Source: Cloacimonetes bacterium UBA5210 (lineage in GTDB: Bacteria; Cloacimonadota; Cloacimonadia; Cloacimonadales; Cloacimonadaceae). Taken from it: 11,911 bases of DNA. Positions within the stretch are counted from its first letter, which is position 1, and each line of letters opens with the position of its first letter. The notes under the pieces are model-generated. The model made no database searches. It had not been told where the DNA came from and saw nothing but the letters and a program-made list of their open reading frames with translations. The stretch is from positions 1 to 11,911 of the forward strand of contig DHVK01000032.1 of assembly GCA_002412625.1 (NCBI GenBank), given 5' to 3'. Shown here piece by piece: positions 1 through 7,160 of the stretch. The translations under genes were made by a program, and so were the position numbers.

Positions 1-5
1 CGTAA

Positions 6-25
6 CGCAGCTTTCCGAAGCTGCG
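6..25. repeat. Perfect 8-bp hairpin with 4-nt loop
   Basis: Positions 6-13 (cgcagctt) are exactly complementary to 18-25 (aagctgcg) around the loop tccg. No T-tract follows on either strand, so it is not an evident intrinsic terminator. A related hairpin, agttcc-ttc-ggaact, lies at 7079-7093. They may belong to one palindromic intergenic family, which is inference. Confidence 0.6.
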
Positions 26-30
26 CCCAA

Positions 31-71
31 CCAATCAACCAATCAACCAAGAACTTAGAACTACGAACTTA
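31..71. repeat. Adjacent octamer and heptamer tandem arrays
   Basis: Two exact copies of ccaatcaa (31-38, 39-46) and a half copy (47-50) run directly into three heptamers: gaactta (51-57), gaactac (58-64) and gaactta (65-71). Period 7 recurs at 314-327 and 356-376. These arrays are noncoding and resemble slippage-generated satellites. Confidence 0.75.
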
Positions 72-212
72 TATCTCCCCGGATTTATTATCTCTGGTTT
101 CAGCTGAGATAAAGCCCTTATTAAGCTGTGGGTATAGCACGAAGACAGCTTGATATCAGCTTTAACACGACGCGGTGAATCATGTGTCCGACTACCGCAA
201 TCATGGAACTCA

Positions 213-243
213 GATCAACATGATCCCCATGATCTGTAGGATC
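213..243. repeat. Four GATC sites in exact 9-bp phase
   Basis: GATC occurs at 213, 222, 231 and 240, each exactly 9 bp after the last, giving a degenerate nonamer repeat (GATC plus five variable bases). Because GATC is palindromic the array reads equally on both strands. It may be a decayed nonanucleotide satellite or a cluster of Dam-type methylation sites. No function can be assigned from sequence alone. Confidence 0.65.
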
Positions 244-313
244 TTTGGGGCTAATAAGTTGTGTTACGTGGGTTTTCTGCGATACTGCAGTACAGTAGCA
301 CTGATCAACCAAT

Positions 314-376
314 AACTAAGAACTAAGATTTGCGATACCGCAGAACTGCATCACCAACTTAGAACTCCGAACTCAC
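314..376. repeat. Two further heptamer arrays
   Basis: aactaag is repeated exactly at 314-320 and 321-327. After a 28-bp spacer containing tgcgataccgcag, three degenerate heptamers follow: aacttag (356-362), aactccg (363-369) and aactcac (370-376). They share the core aact with the array at 51-71, indicating one satellite family used several times in 400 bp. Confidence 0.7.
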
Positions 377-386
377 CACCTCACAT

Positions 387-415
387 AAAAAAACCCCCGG
401 CATGATAACCGGGGG
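387..415 (-). terminator. Intrinsic terminator of the adhesin gene
   Basis: Read on the minus strand, ccccggg-type arms at 415-409 and 400-394 form a perfect 7-bp G/C stem (cccccgg/ccggggg) with an 8-nt loop, followed at once by seven T residues (393-387). It lies about 40 bp after the adhesin stop codon. On the plus strand a T-run (422-427) follows 6 nt after the stem, so weak activity in that direction is possible. Confidence 0.92.
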
Positions 416-430
416 TATGTATTTTTTGTA

Positions 431-445
431 CGCGGATTATCCGCG
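431..445. repeat. Small palindrome between adhesin stop and terminator
   Basis: cgcggat (431-437) and atccgcg (439-445) are exact reverse complements separated by one base. It starts 10 bp after the adhesin stop codon (456-458) in the 3' untranslated part of the transcript. It may add a second stabilising hairpin ahead of the terminator at 387-415; it has no T-tract of its own. Confidence 0.5.
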
Positions 446-455
446 GAGATCGTTA

Positions 456-3400
456 TTACTGTCTGCTACGTGCAGCTCTATCCATTTCGTCTTGGAGCAG
501 TTGTTGTTCAAGGCTAAGAGGTTGAGCGATAATGAAGCGGGTAGCACCAGCTTTGGCGATTACATGGAAGAACTTCTTGGTAGCAGAGGCCGTGCTGTAG
601 GTCGGAGCAGTCACGGTTGCTGCCAGGGTCCATGGTCCTTCAGGGGCATCAGCTGCCATTACTTCATAGGAAGTGGCGTAGGGAATTGCTGCCCAGTTAA
701 GAACGACGTTTGCACCCACTGTGCTGATAGTTACTTCAGGAGTAGCCAGAGTGCTGGGGGTGAATATGGGAGGTCCTACGAAGTCATCAACGTAGAGATA
801 CCAGTCGTAGGCGCCCATGTAGCGAATTGCCAGATAGATGATGGCATTGCCATAGCTATCCAGGTTGTAGCTCTTTTGGACGTAATTACCCATGTATCCG
901 TCACCTTCATCAATCATGGTGAAGGATGCGGGATTGGTATCCGTGGTGGAGATCAGTACCTGCCAAGGGTCAGCGTAGGTAGCTCCGTAACTTCTCATCC
1001 AGAAGCTGATGTTATCGGTGGTGGAGGATGTTACTTGCAAGGGAGGTGTGATCAGCCAATCGTCGTTGGCTGAGGCTGAGGTTTGATATTGAACTCTTGC
1101 GGCATAACTACCGGTGCGCGGATTAACAGTAGAGGCTTGCCATACTTGAGTTCCGCCGTCAGCATTTAGTACCGTCCAGTTAGCGGGGATTACTCCACCT
1201 TCGAAGCTTTCAAAGAGGATTCCTTCCTGATATACGTCGAAGGTCATGGTATCCGATTCGTTGTTCTCAGCCACGGCATCATCAGCTACAAACACTTCAC
1301 CGTAGATATCCATTGAACCGAGCATAGTGGGGGTCCAGGTGAATTCCACAGGATTGGTGGCATCAGCAGCCAGCGGATCCGTGAAGGTCTCTTGGCCGAG
1401 AATGGCGCGTGTTCCCACGCTCTTCAGATATACGGTGTAGTTGCTCACGGGTTCTGTGCCGTTGTTTTTAACCGTTACGGTGTGAGTCACGGCAGTGTTT
1501 TGGAAGCCGTAAGGCATTCCGGTTAATGACACTACACCAATGTCGGTATCTACCAGTTCTTCCATGTACACATCATCGATGTAGATGCTGCGATAGGTTC
1601 CGCCACCGCTATGTTTGAAGCAGATGTTGGTGTCGGTTCCTGTGTAGCCTGCGAAGGATACACTGTACACGGTGTGAGTGGTAGTCATGGGGATGGAAGC
1701 GATTTCATTGAAGGTTCCGGTTCCGTCCAGAGCGTCCACGGTTCCAACCAGGAGGTTGTATCCGGTGCCACCACCACGGGCAGAGAAGCTGAGCTTAATC
1801 GTGTTCATCGGCACCAGGATATCCGGAGTGATGAGTCTCAGATCGGCATTGGCATCTGCACTGGTAGTCATATACATGCTGTTGGGAGCACTAACCGGGT
1901 ATGTGGTGATAGTGCGCACATAAGCAGTAGTGGAAGTGGAACTTACATATCCTGTCCAAGCTTCGGGCATGCTGGCAGTGGGTACGCCATCGAAGTTTTG
2001 GCTATAGGGCAGGCTCAGAATGCGAGGATCGTCCATGATGGTGAAGCTAAAGGCAGCAGCCAGTTCGGCATCACCATCGCCATTTTTCGCCATCACTGTC
2101 CAATACCAGGTTTCGCTGTAGTTATAGGTGATGGGATCAATCTCAGCCTGAGTGGGATCAAAGCTGGTGCCGGTGAGACCGTACCATCCATAATCTGCGG
2201 TATCTGCGGTGGTTCCCATAAAGACGTCATATTCAGAGGGAGTTCCACCGGTGAGGGCAGCTGCCCAGCTGAGGTTGAATCCGCCAATCGGCATATCGGT
2301 TGCACCATCAGCAGGGCTGATGAGAGTTACGGGATCCGGAGGACCTGTGGGGGTTTGGCGGATCAATACGTTATCGACCATGAGGTCATTGTCGCCACCG
2401 CTAGCAGAGGATTCACCGTAGAAGGCGAAGTACTTCGTTCCGGAAATACCTGTAAGGGGAATACTCACAGGTGTGCCTGTGTGAGAGATTGCGTCAAACA
2501 CATAGGGTGAGTCGTCGTTGTTCCATTCACGCAGAATGACGGGGTTGGTCATGGTGGGAGTATCGCTCATCACCACGATGAACTTGTCATCAGCTTGTTC
2601 TCCGGCAACAGGTGGAACAGTTCCATTCCAATCAAGCAGAGCTACATCGAACTTCAGTTCATAGCCAACCGAGGGAATGGCAATGGGAGGAGTTACCAGC
2701 CAGCCATTACGATCGGTTCCATAGATATTGATCTTGGCAGCTTTGTTGGCAGGAGTAGTAACGTTTAACCAATCATCCTGGACCCACTGAGCTGAAGTGC
2801 CGTCAGGTGTGGGGTAGAAGCCACTGAGCTGGGTCCAGCCCGCTACCGGCCAATCACCGGCCACGGTACCGAAATCAACGCTGTAGGGCAGGTCGTAGAT
2901 GGTGGGATCACTCATCACGGTGAAGCTGCGAGCGGCAGGGGCATCGCCGGTGCCGGCAGCATTGAAGGCTTTCACTGTCCAGAAGTAAGTTTCATCCCAA
3001 TCCAGAGCAGTTGTAACGGTATAAGGAGAAGTAACGTTGCTGGCAAATAAGGTGCTGCCGTCAACGGTATCCAGATATACGTTATAGCCGGTAGGAATGC
3101 CGCCGGTGCTGGGAGCAGTCCAGGTTAAGTTGGGATAGCGGCTTTGGTTTATCGCTGCATCAGCCGGAGCGGTGAGGGTAGGTGCTCCGGGACGAACTGG
3201 AGTGATATCCGGGCCGATTACGTGGTCAACATAAATAGATCCTGTAGCCGTGGGCAGTCCGGTTTGGAATGCCAGATAGTAGTTGTTTCCGGCTAGGGCG
3301 GAGAGATCTATGCTTTGCTGGTACCATACACCGGTAGCGGCGTAGGTAATATTCGCGTCTATCTGAGTCCAGTTTATTCTGTCATCAGAATAGGCTACTT

Positions 3401-6185
3401 GCAGAATCTGAGCAGTTGTAGTGGCACGAGTCCAGAATTCCAGTCTATCGCCATTGCTGATGGTCAACAATGGGGTGGAAAGCTGGTACTGAACTGTAGT
3501 TGAAGAGAGTTTGTAGGCATGCCCGGTGCCATGGAACAGAGGAGTAGCGGTGCTACGTGTCCAGTTGCCGCTGGTACCATTTGCCCAACCGGCAGGCGGG
3601 AAGGCAGTGGCGTCAAAGCTTTCTGCCAATTGGACTGCGCCGGGAGTACTGAAGCTCCAGGTAGGGCAGGTGGGATCTGAGCCATAGTTATTGGTGGGCA
3701 ACACTTTCCAGTAGTAAGTACGATCAGCGGAGATTCCGGTAGTCTGGAACTGCAAAGCGGTGCCTTCATAAACCAAATCGCCTTCGGTGAAGGTTCCGGT
3801 CTGGTTCAGATAGACTTTGTAACTGAGTGCCGGTTCGCCGGTGGTGGAGGGAGTCCATTTCAGCAGCGGATCCACAAAGGTGGTCATGCCGTTCAGAGGC
3901 CAAGCAACTGTTGCCGGTTCCGGAGCAATCGGAGCAGGCACTTCGAAGATCACATCATCGATGTAGATGCTGCGATAGGTGCCGCCCAGTCCGTGTCTGT
4001 AGGCAAGCCTGTTGTCGGCACCAGCATAGCTGCTGAAGTCAACTGAATATTGAGCGTAGGCTGTGGTAAGCGGTACACTTTGGAACATTGTGAATACGCT
4101 ACCATTCCAAGTTCCTACTTCCAAGGGAGTGCCCGAAGTTCCGGATTTTGCGTAGAACTTTGTGCGCAATGTGTTGATCGGCACATCGATGGGAGGGCCA
4201 ATCACGATCAGGTGTCCTCCGCTATTTTCGGCAGAGTTGTACATATACACATGGTTGGGGTTTGAGTTGGGGGTACCTGATGTTCTCACATCGACAGTGG
4301 GGGTTGAAGTTGAGGCTATGTATTTCTCCCAGCCCAGAGGGAAATTCGGAATTGGGGCGGTATCGAAGTTCTCCAGGTAGGGCAGATCAGCAGCATAGAT
4401 GGTGGCATCAAGAGCTTCACCCGATAGCGTGATGTTCGTAACGGCGCGGTTGTCATTAATCGCGATGTTTCCGCTGTAAGTAGTTGCCGTTGTGGGAGCG
4501 AAGTTCACGGTGAAGCTGGTGCTTTCATTGGTCAGCAATGACACCGGGCTGAAGGCTTCAGCCAGGGCAAAGCCGGTTCCGGTAACGTTGATGCTGCTTA
4601 TGTTCAGAGATCCGACACCGACATTGGAAATGGTGAATTCTTTGGGAGTAGTGGTGTTGATCAGTTTAGTGCCAAAATCCCAGGCATCGGGGCTAACCTG
4701 GATGATCGGAGCAAGGGGGGTCTCGCGCACGGTAACGTTGTCGATATGCATATCGTTGTCACCGCCGGAAAGCGTAGATTCGCCATAGAAGGCTATGTAA
4801 TAAGTTCCAACATAACTATCCACATCCAGAATCACAGTGGTTCCGGTATGCGGGATTTGGTTATAAACAAATTCGCTTCCGCTATTGTTCCATTCCCGGA
4901 GGATGGTAGGACTACTCATATCCGGGCTGCTACTGATGGCAACGATGAGTTTGTCGTCCAATTGAGATTCAAAATCTTCAATGGGGTTGCCATTGGCATA
5001 ATCTGTAAGAGCTATATCGAACTTAAGCTCGTACCCGGTGGCAGGAATGGCAATCGGAGGGGTGATCAGCCAGGCATAACGGTCTGTGCTATAGATATTC
5101 ATCTTGGCGGCGTTGTTGCCGACAGCTCCATTCAGCCAGTTTCCTCTGCCCCACAGCGAGCTGGATCCGCTGGCACTGGGATACTGTCCGCCCATGCGGT
5201 TCCAGTTCAGAGGCGGGAAGGCATCGCTGGTGGAAGTGCCAAAACCCTCAACCCAAGGGAAGGTGCTGATGATGGGATTCTCCAGGGTGGTAAAGCTCCA
5301 CACCGGGCAACCCGCTGCATCGCCTTCAGCGTTGTAAGGGATTACTTTCCAATAGTAAGTGCGGCTGTAGTCGAGTGTTCCCGGATTGTAGGTGAAAACA
5401 TCGCCAAGATCGCCAATATAGGCGGGAGGATTGGTGTCTCCGAAATACAGCTTGTATCCGGTGGGTAATCCACTGCCGGGAGACCAATTGAGAGTTTGGC
5501 TCAAAGCGATACCGGTTGCGGCATCTGCCGGAGATCCGATGGCGGCGGGACTGGGCGGATCGGTAATGGTCACGGCAGTCATATTGAACATGAGGTTGGC
5601 ACGGTTTACGGAAGTGGCGCCGGTTGTAGCAATTCCGGCATCTAAAGTATCATTCTGATATCTCAGAGATGTGTTAGTTCCGGTGGTTGCAGTGTAATAT
5701 ACCGAGGCATTCTGGGTATAAGAACCTGGAATTAAAGTGGTTACAATCTCAACCAACAGGTTTGATGTGCCATTCCAGGTAAAGGGAGTGCTGAAAGTGT
5801 GAGTGTTCCATCCTGCAACGGGCAGGAAGTCGTTCTCAAAAAACACCTGAGTGTAAGTTCCAGTTTCGAAGGTGGTGGTCAGAGCCGATTGGCTGGTTTC
5901 CTTGATCCGAATTGTGAAGTTCGGCATAGGGGAGCAGTTGTTGACACTGGCAACGTTGAAGGCAAGGGAGTTAATCGGCCCTGCTCCTCCGCCTGCTGCT
6001 TCAATCTCGGCAGCGGTATAGAGATACTGCTGGCGGAAGTTTTTGTAATATGTACCATAAGGACTGGGGGCACCGGTGGTTCCGTTGGTTGCGGTTCCTG
6101 CCCCGATGGTAATATTGACCTGGGCATATAGCGCTGTTCCCAGTAAGAGACAAAGGAACAGGCTGAGTACTAATAATTTCTTCAT
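456..6185 (-). CDS. Giant secreted modular adhesin-like protein (jelly-roll/Fn3/CARDB)
   Basis: 1909 aa. Residues 1-21 form a signal peptide (KK, long Leu-rich core, cleavage probably after Ala21). The start ATG has GGAGAA six bases upstream. Domains by inspection: N-terminal beta-sandwich-like region 22-205; Fn3-like 208-300; MAM/cleaved-adhesin-like jelly rolls 301-488, 598-748, 850-992, 1093-1277, 1385-1543 and 1654-1804; a choice-of-anchor D (ASPM/SPD-2/Hydin-like) module 491-592; Fn3-like 752-848, 998-1090, 1281-1382 and 1813-1878; CARDB-like 1546-1651. Jelly-roll hallmarks are W-L-I/V-T-P-P and D-D/N-V strands. Two jelly-roll subtypes alternate (301/1093 and 598/1385), showing internal duplication. 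The likely role is surface attachment or glycan/protein binding outside the cell; no catalytic domain is seen. The last about 30 residues are a polar, probably helical tail. No typical type IX sorting domain, sortase motif or lipobox is visible, so the anchoring route is unknown. The gene is confident; the precise function is not. Confidence 0.95.
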   Translation of the reverse strand: MKKLLVLSLFLCLLLGTALYAQVNITIGAGTATNGTTGAPSPYGTYYKNFRQQYLYTAAEIEAAGGGAGPINSLAFNVASVNNCSPMPNFTIRIKETSQSALTTTFETGTYTQVFFENDFLPVAGWNTHTFSTPFTWNGTSNLLVEIVTTLIPGSYTQNASVYYTATTGTNTSLRYQNDTLDAGIATTGATSVNRANLMFNMTAVTITDPPSPAAIGSPADAATGIALSQTLNWSPGSGLPTGYKLYFGDTNPPAYIGDLGDVFTYNPGTLDYSRTYYWKVIPYNAEGDAAGCPVWSFTTLENPIISTFPWVEGFGTSTSDAFPPLNWNRMGGQYPSASGSSSLWGRGNWLNGAVGNNAAKMNIYSTDRYAWLITPPIAIPATGYELKFDIALTDYANGNPIEDFESQLDDKLIVAISSSPDMSSPTILREWNNSGSEFVYNQIPHTGTTVILDVDSYVGTYYIAFYGESTLSGGDNDMHIDNVTVRETPLAPIIQVSPDAWDFGTKLINTTTPKEFTISNVGVGSLNISSINVTGTGFALAEAFSPVSLLTNESTSFTVNFAPTTATTYSGNIAINDNRAVTNITLSGEALDATIYAADLPYLENFDTAPIPNFPLGWEKYIASTSTPTVDVRTSGTPNSNPNHVYMYNSAENSGGHLIVIGPPIDVPINTLRTKFYAKSGTSGTPLEVGTWNGSVFTMFQSVPLTTAYAQYSVDFSSYAGADNRLAYRHGLGGTYRSIYIDDVIFEVPAPIAPEPATVAWPLNGMTTFVDPLLKWTPSTTGEPALSYKVYLNQTGTFTEGDLVYEGTALQFQTTGISADRTYYWKVLPTNNYGSDPTCPTWSFSTPGAVQLAESFDATAFPPAGWANGTSGNWTRSTATPLFHGTGHAYKLSSTTVQYQLSTPLLTISNGDRLEFWTRATTTAQILQVAYSDDRINWTQIDANITYAATGVWYQQSIDLSALAGNNYYLAFQTGLPTATGSIYVDHVIGPDITPVRPGAPTLTAPADAAINQSRYPNLTWTAPSTGGIPTGYNVYLDTVDGSTLFASNVTSPYTVTTALDWDETYFWTVKAFNAAGTGDAPAARSFTVMSDPTIYDLPYSVDFGTVAGDWPVAGWTQLSGFYPTPDGTSAQWVQDDWLNVTTPANKAAKINIYGTDRNGWLVTPPIAIPSVGYELKFDVALLDWNGTVPPVAGEQADDKFIVVMSDTPTMTNPVILREWNNDDSPYVFDAISHTGTPVSIPLTGISGTKYFAFYGESSASGGDNDLMVDNVLIRQTPTGPPDPVTLISPADGATDMPIGGFNLSWAAALTGGTPSEYDVFMGTTADTADYGWYGLTGTSFDPTQAEIDPITYNYSETWYWTVMAKNGDGDAELAAAFSFTIMDDPRILSLPYSQNFDGVPTASMPEAWTGYVSSTSTTAYVRTITTYPVSAPNSMYMTTSADANADLRLITPDILVPMNTIKLSFSARGGGTGYNLLVGTVDALDGTGTFNEIASIPMTTTHTVYSVSFAGYTGTDTNICFKHSGGGTYRSIYIDDVYMEELVDTDIGVVSLTGMPYGFQNTAVTHTVTVKNNGTEPVSNYTVYLKSVGTRAILGQETFTDPLAADATNPVEFTWTPTMLGSMDIYGEVFVADDAVAENNESDTMTFDVYQEGILFESFEGGVIPANWTVLNADGGTQVWQASTVNPRTGSYAARVQYQTSASANDDWLITPPLQVTSSTTDNISFWMRSYGATYADPWQVLISTTDTNPASFTMIDEGDGYMGNYVQKSYNLDSYGNAIIYLAIRYMGAYDWYLYVDDFVGPPIFTPSTLATPEVTISTVGANVVLNWAAIPYATSYEVMAADAPEGPWTLAATVTAPTYSTASATKKFFHVIAKAGATRFIIAQPLSLEQQLLQDEMDRAARSRQ

Positions 6186-6538
6186 ATCGATTTCTCCATG
6201 TTTGGGTGTTTGAAGAAAGGTTTGAGCTTACCGGAGCCAGACGGAAGAGGCGTGACTTCTCCCATCCGGCTCATTAAGATTTTGAATGGTGAAGTTTGGG
6301 GCGAAAGCTCATCTTCCGGCAGGATCCATGGTTTTGGCGATAATGTGCGACGATTATTCATGCAAGAGTGGATCTTTGGGGAGGATAGAGTTTTCGTGAA
6401 GTGCGATTTAGATTTGCTAATTTCTTGGGGGATTTGGGTGTACTGGTGGTGAAAGCCGTTTCCGGCTGGGTCGATTGAGTGGGCAATCTTATGAGCGGTT
6501 GCCTGAACCGAGAGCACGCGGTGCTCTGCAAATTTCAT
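6182..6538 (-). CDS. Doubtful 118-aa reading frame in the adhesin leader
   Basis: An open frame begins with ATG at 6538-6536, preceded by GGGGGAG with a 5-base spacer, and ends in a TGA that overlaps the adhesin ATG (ATGA), an arrangement typical of translational coupling. The frame stays open further upstream, to 6607. Against it: I recognise no domain. The product is rich in Ser, Pro, His and Lys, with no hydrophobic core or signal peptide, and the first third coincides with several DNA hairpins. It could be a small coupled protein, a leader peptide, or chance reading through a structured leader. I call it only because of the ribosome-binding site and the overlap. Confidence 0.22.
   Translation of the reverse strand: MKFAEHRVLSVQATAHKIAHSIDPAGNGFHHQYTQIPQEISKSKSHFTKTLSSPKIHSCMNNRRTLSPKPWILPEDELSPQTSPFKILMSRMGEVTPLPSGSGKLKPFFKHPNMEKSI
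6192..6197 (-). promoter_or_regulatory. Ribosome-binding site of the adhesin gene
   Basis: GGAGAA on the minus strand, six bases (atcgat) before the ATG at 6185. It fixes the start in front of the signal peptide. It lies within the last codons of the doubtful upstream reading frame. Confidence 0.8.
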
Positions 6539-6562
6539 GATCACTCCCCCAGCATCACGCTG
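6454..6562 (-). ncRNA. Candidate structured leader RNA upstream of the adhesin
   Basis: Four local hairpins occur in about 110 nt on the minus strand: cagc/gctg with a 5-nt loop (6550-6562); agagcac/gtgctct, a 7-bp stem with a 3-nt loop (6511-6527); a 5-bp stem cggtt/aaccg directly abutting it (6496-6510); and agccg/cggct closed by a GAAA tetraloop on the minus-strand RNA (6454-6467). The abutting pair could stack coaxially. The position, inside a predicted leader of about 500 nt for a large surface protein, suits a cis-regulatory RNA. It does not match any riboswitch consensus I know, and the stems are short enough that chance cannot be excluded. Confidence 0.3.
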
Positions 6563-6648
6563 ACCAGCTTTAAAGATTAAAAAAACGAGACCGCCGGAAC
6601 AGGACAAAACACAATCCCGGACGCTATAAAAAACCTATTAATAACTGC

Positions 6649-6684
6649 TTAGCTTTCTATCAGTGGGTCTTTTTAGCTTGCTAT
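6649..6684. repeat. Tandem 12-mer possible operator near the adhesin promoter
   Basis: ttagctttctat (6649-6660) recurs as ttagcttgctat (6673-6684) with one mismatch, 24 bp start to start, immediately downstream of the predicted -10 box for the adhesin. The spacing of just over two helical turns would put both copies on nearly the same face, as in tandem regulator sites. This is a suggestion only. Confidence 0.35.
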
Positions 6685-6688
6685 GTCA

Positions 6689-6716
6689 ATAATGCGACAT
6701 CCAAAAAACATGTCAA
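6689..6716 (-). promoter_or_regulatory. Probable sigma-70-type promoter for the adhesin unit
   Basis: The minus strand has a perfect -35 TTGACA (6716-6711), a 16-bp spacer and a -10-like CATTAT (6694-6689), preceded by A/T-rich sequence that could act as an UP element. A second TTGACA (6689-6684) lies 27 bp downstream without a good -10. If used, transcription starts near 6680, giving a leader of about 500 nt before the adhesin ATG. Confidence 0.5.
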
Positions 6717-6833
6717 GCATTTAATTAACAAAAAAGCTGAAAAAAGGAATCTCCGGCTTGATGCAGGGGGGCATAAGCGATTACATGCAAGATAGATGAT
6801 TATGCTTGTGAAATGAATTTAGTTCATCAGTTT

Positions 6834-6857
6834 TGGGAGGTGGTGAGGTGGGGAGAT
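6834..6857. repeat. Three G-rich octamers ahead of the 92-bp repeat
   Basis: Units tgggaggt, ggtgaggt and ggggagat follow one another at 6834-6857. The last is identical to the commonest unit of the 12-copy octamer array at 11238-11333, about 4.4 kb away. They end 9 bp before the 92-bp repeat copy at 6867, so octamers and that repeat may form one composite element. Confidence 0.6.
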
Positions 6858-6866
6858 GGATCCCCT

Positions 6867-6958
6867 GGAGCTCGCCCCTCCCGGGGCGTTTTTCTGTGGG
6901 TTAGCACCCTGTTGAGCATGCGGATAGTGGGTTTACCTATACCCAATCATCGTGCTGC
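6867..6958 (+). repeat. 92-bp dispersed intergenic repeat, copy 1
   Basis: By eye it aligns without gaps to 7386-7477 with 81 of 92 bases identical (about 88%). It opens with ggagctcgcc, contains a terminator hairpin, and ends in aatcatcgtgctgc. That end also occurs alone at 7281-7294. Hairpin plus T-run recur inverted at 7554-7574. No transposase, terminal inverted repeats or target duplication was recognised. It may be a REP- or MITE-like element; its origin is unknown. Confidence 0.8.
6873..6893 (+). terminator. Terminator-like hairpin inside repeat copy 1
   Basis: Perfect 6-bp stem cgcccc/ggggcg (6873-6878, 6883-6888) with loop tccc, followed by five T (6889-6893), oriented to stop plus-strand transcription. 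No plus-strand gene lies upstream, so it either blocks antisense transcription into the kinase region or is simply carried by the repeat. Confidence 0.65.
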
Positions 6959-6973
6959 CCCTGTCTGGGCTGA

Positions 6974-7006
6974 CAAGCTCCGCTTGGCAGTGCCAAGCAG
7001 AGCTTG
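6974..7006. repeat. 33-nt near-perfect palindrome
   Basis: Outer arms caagctc (6974-6980) and gagcttg (7000-7006), one C-A mismatch, then inner arms gcttggca (6982-6989) and tgccaagc (6991-6998) around a single G. In total 15 of 16 pairs are complementary. It lies 15 bp after repeat copy 1. No T-tract follows, so it is not an obvious terminator; a cruciform, protein-binding palindrome or REP-type element is possible. Confidence 0.65.
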
Positions 7007-7160
7007 CCACCCCATCCTCTCATATAACTTCCGAGTGCGCGGCACATATATCCGCATTTATAACCAGATCCAAAATGCAGTTCCTTCGGAACTCACAGCA
7101 TGCCATTAGTCCATTACCCAGAAATTTCCGGAAAAATTGCAGATTCGCCCACATTTCAAA

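Larger units (their letters stand above)
1..386. other. Noncoding repeat-rich region downstream of the adhesin
   Basis: I see no credible gene here. The stretch lies beyond the adhesin terminator and is made largely of short tandem repeats and one hairpin, each listed separately. An open frame on the minus strand (121-312, 63 codons) has no recognisable domain and runs through the GATC-phased repeat, so I treat it as chance. An imperfect twofold repetition is visible: a 13-mer beginning tgcgatac at 278-290 recurs at 331-343 with one change, and each copy is followed by a heptamer array. Confidence 0.7.

Noticed and set aside
121..312. Minus-strand 63-codon frame downstream of the adhesin
   Set aside because: It lies behind a strong terminator and runs through the GATC-phased repeat; no domain seen.
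456..560. Type IX secretion sorting domain or Por tail at the adhesin C-terminus
   Set aside because: The expected Y-P-N-P-type start and terminal beta-strand Lys pattern are absent; the end is an Fn3-like module and a polar tail.
402..1073. Plus-strand open frame of 223 codons at the adhesin 3' end
   Set aside because: Its start overlaps the terminator hairpin and the rest is antisense to CDS; no domain or ribosome-binding site is convincing.
1611..2510. Long plus-strand open frame (299 codons) inside the adhesin gene
   Set aside because: It is antisense to a clearly coding region, has a Gly/Ser/Val/Cys-rich composition with no domain, and follows from the codon usage of the real gene.
4746..5468. 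Plus-strand open frame of 240 codons
   Set aside because: Antisense shadow of the first and second adhesin modules, with no recognisable motif.
6813..7109. Plus-strand 98-codon frame, and a similar one at 7329-7517
   Set aside because: Both share a GVFL-VST-LS-RI-GLP-PNHRAA-like segment, but this is just the translation of the 92-bp DNA repeat, interrupted differently in each, and it contains the terminator hairpin.
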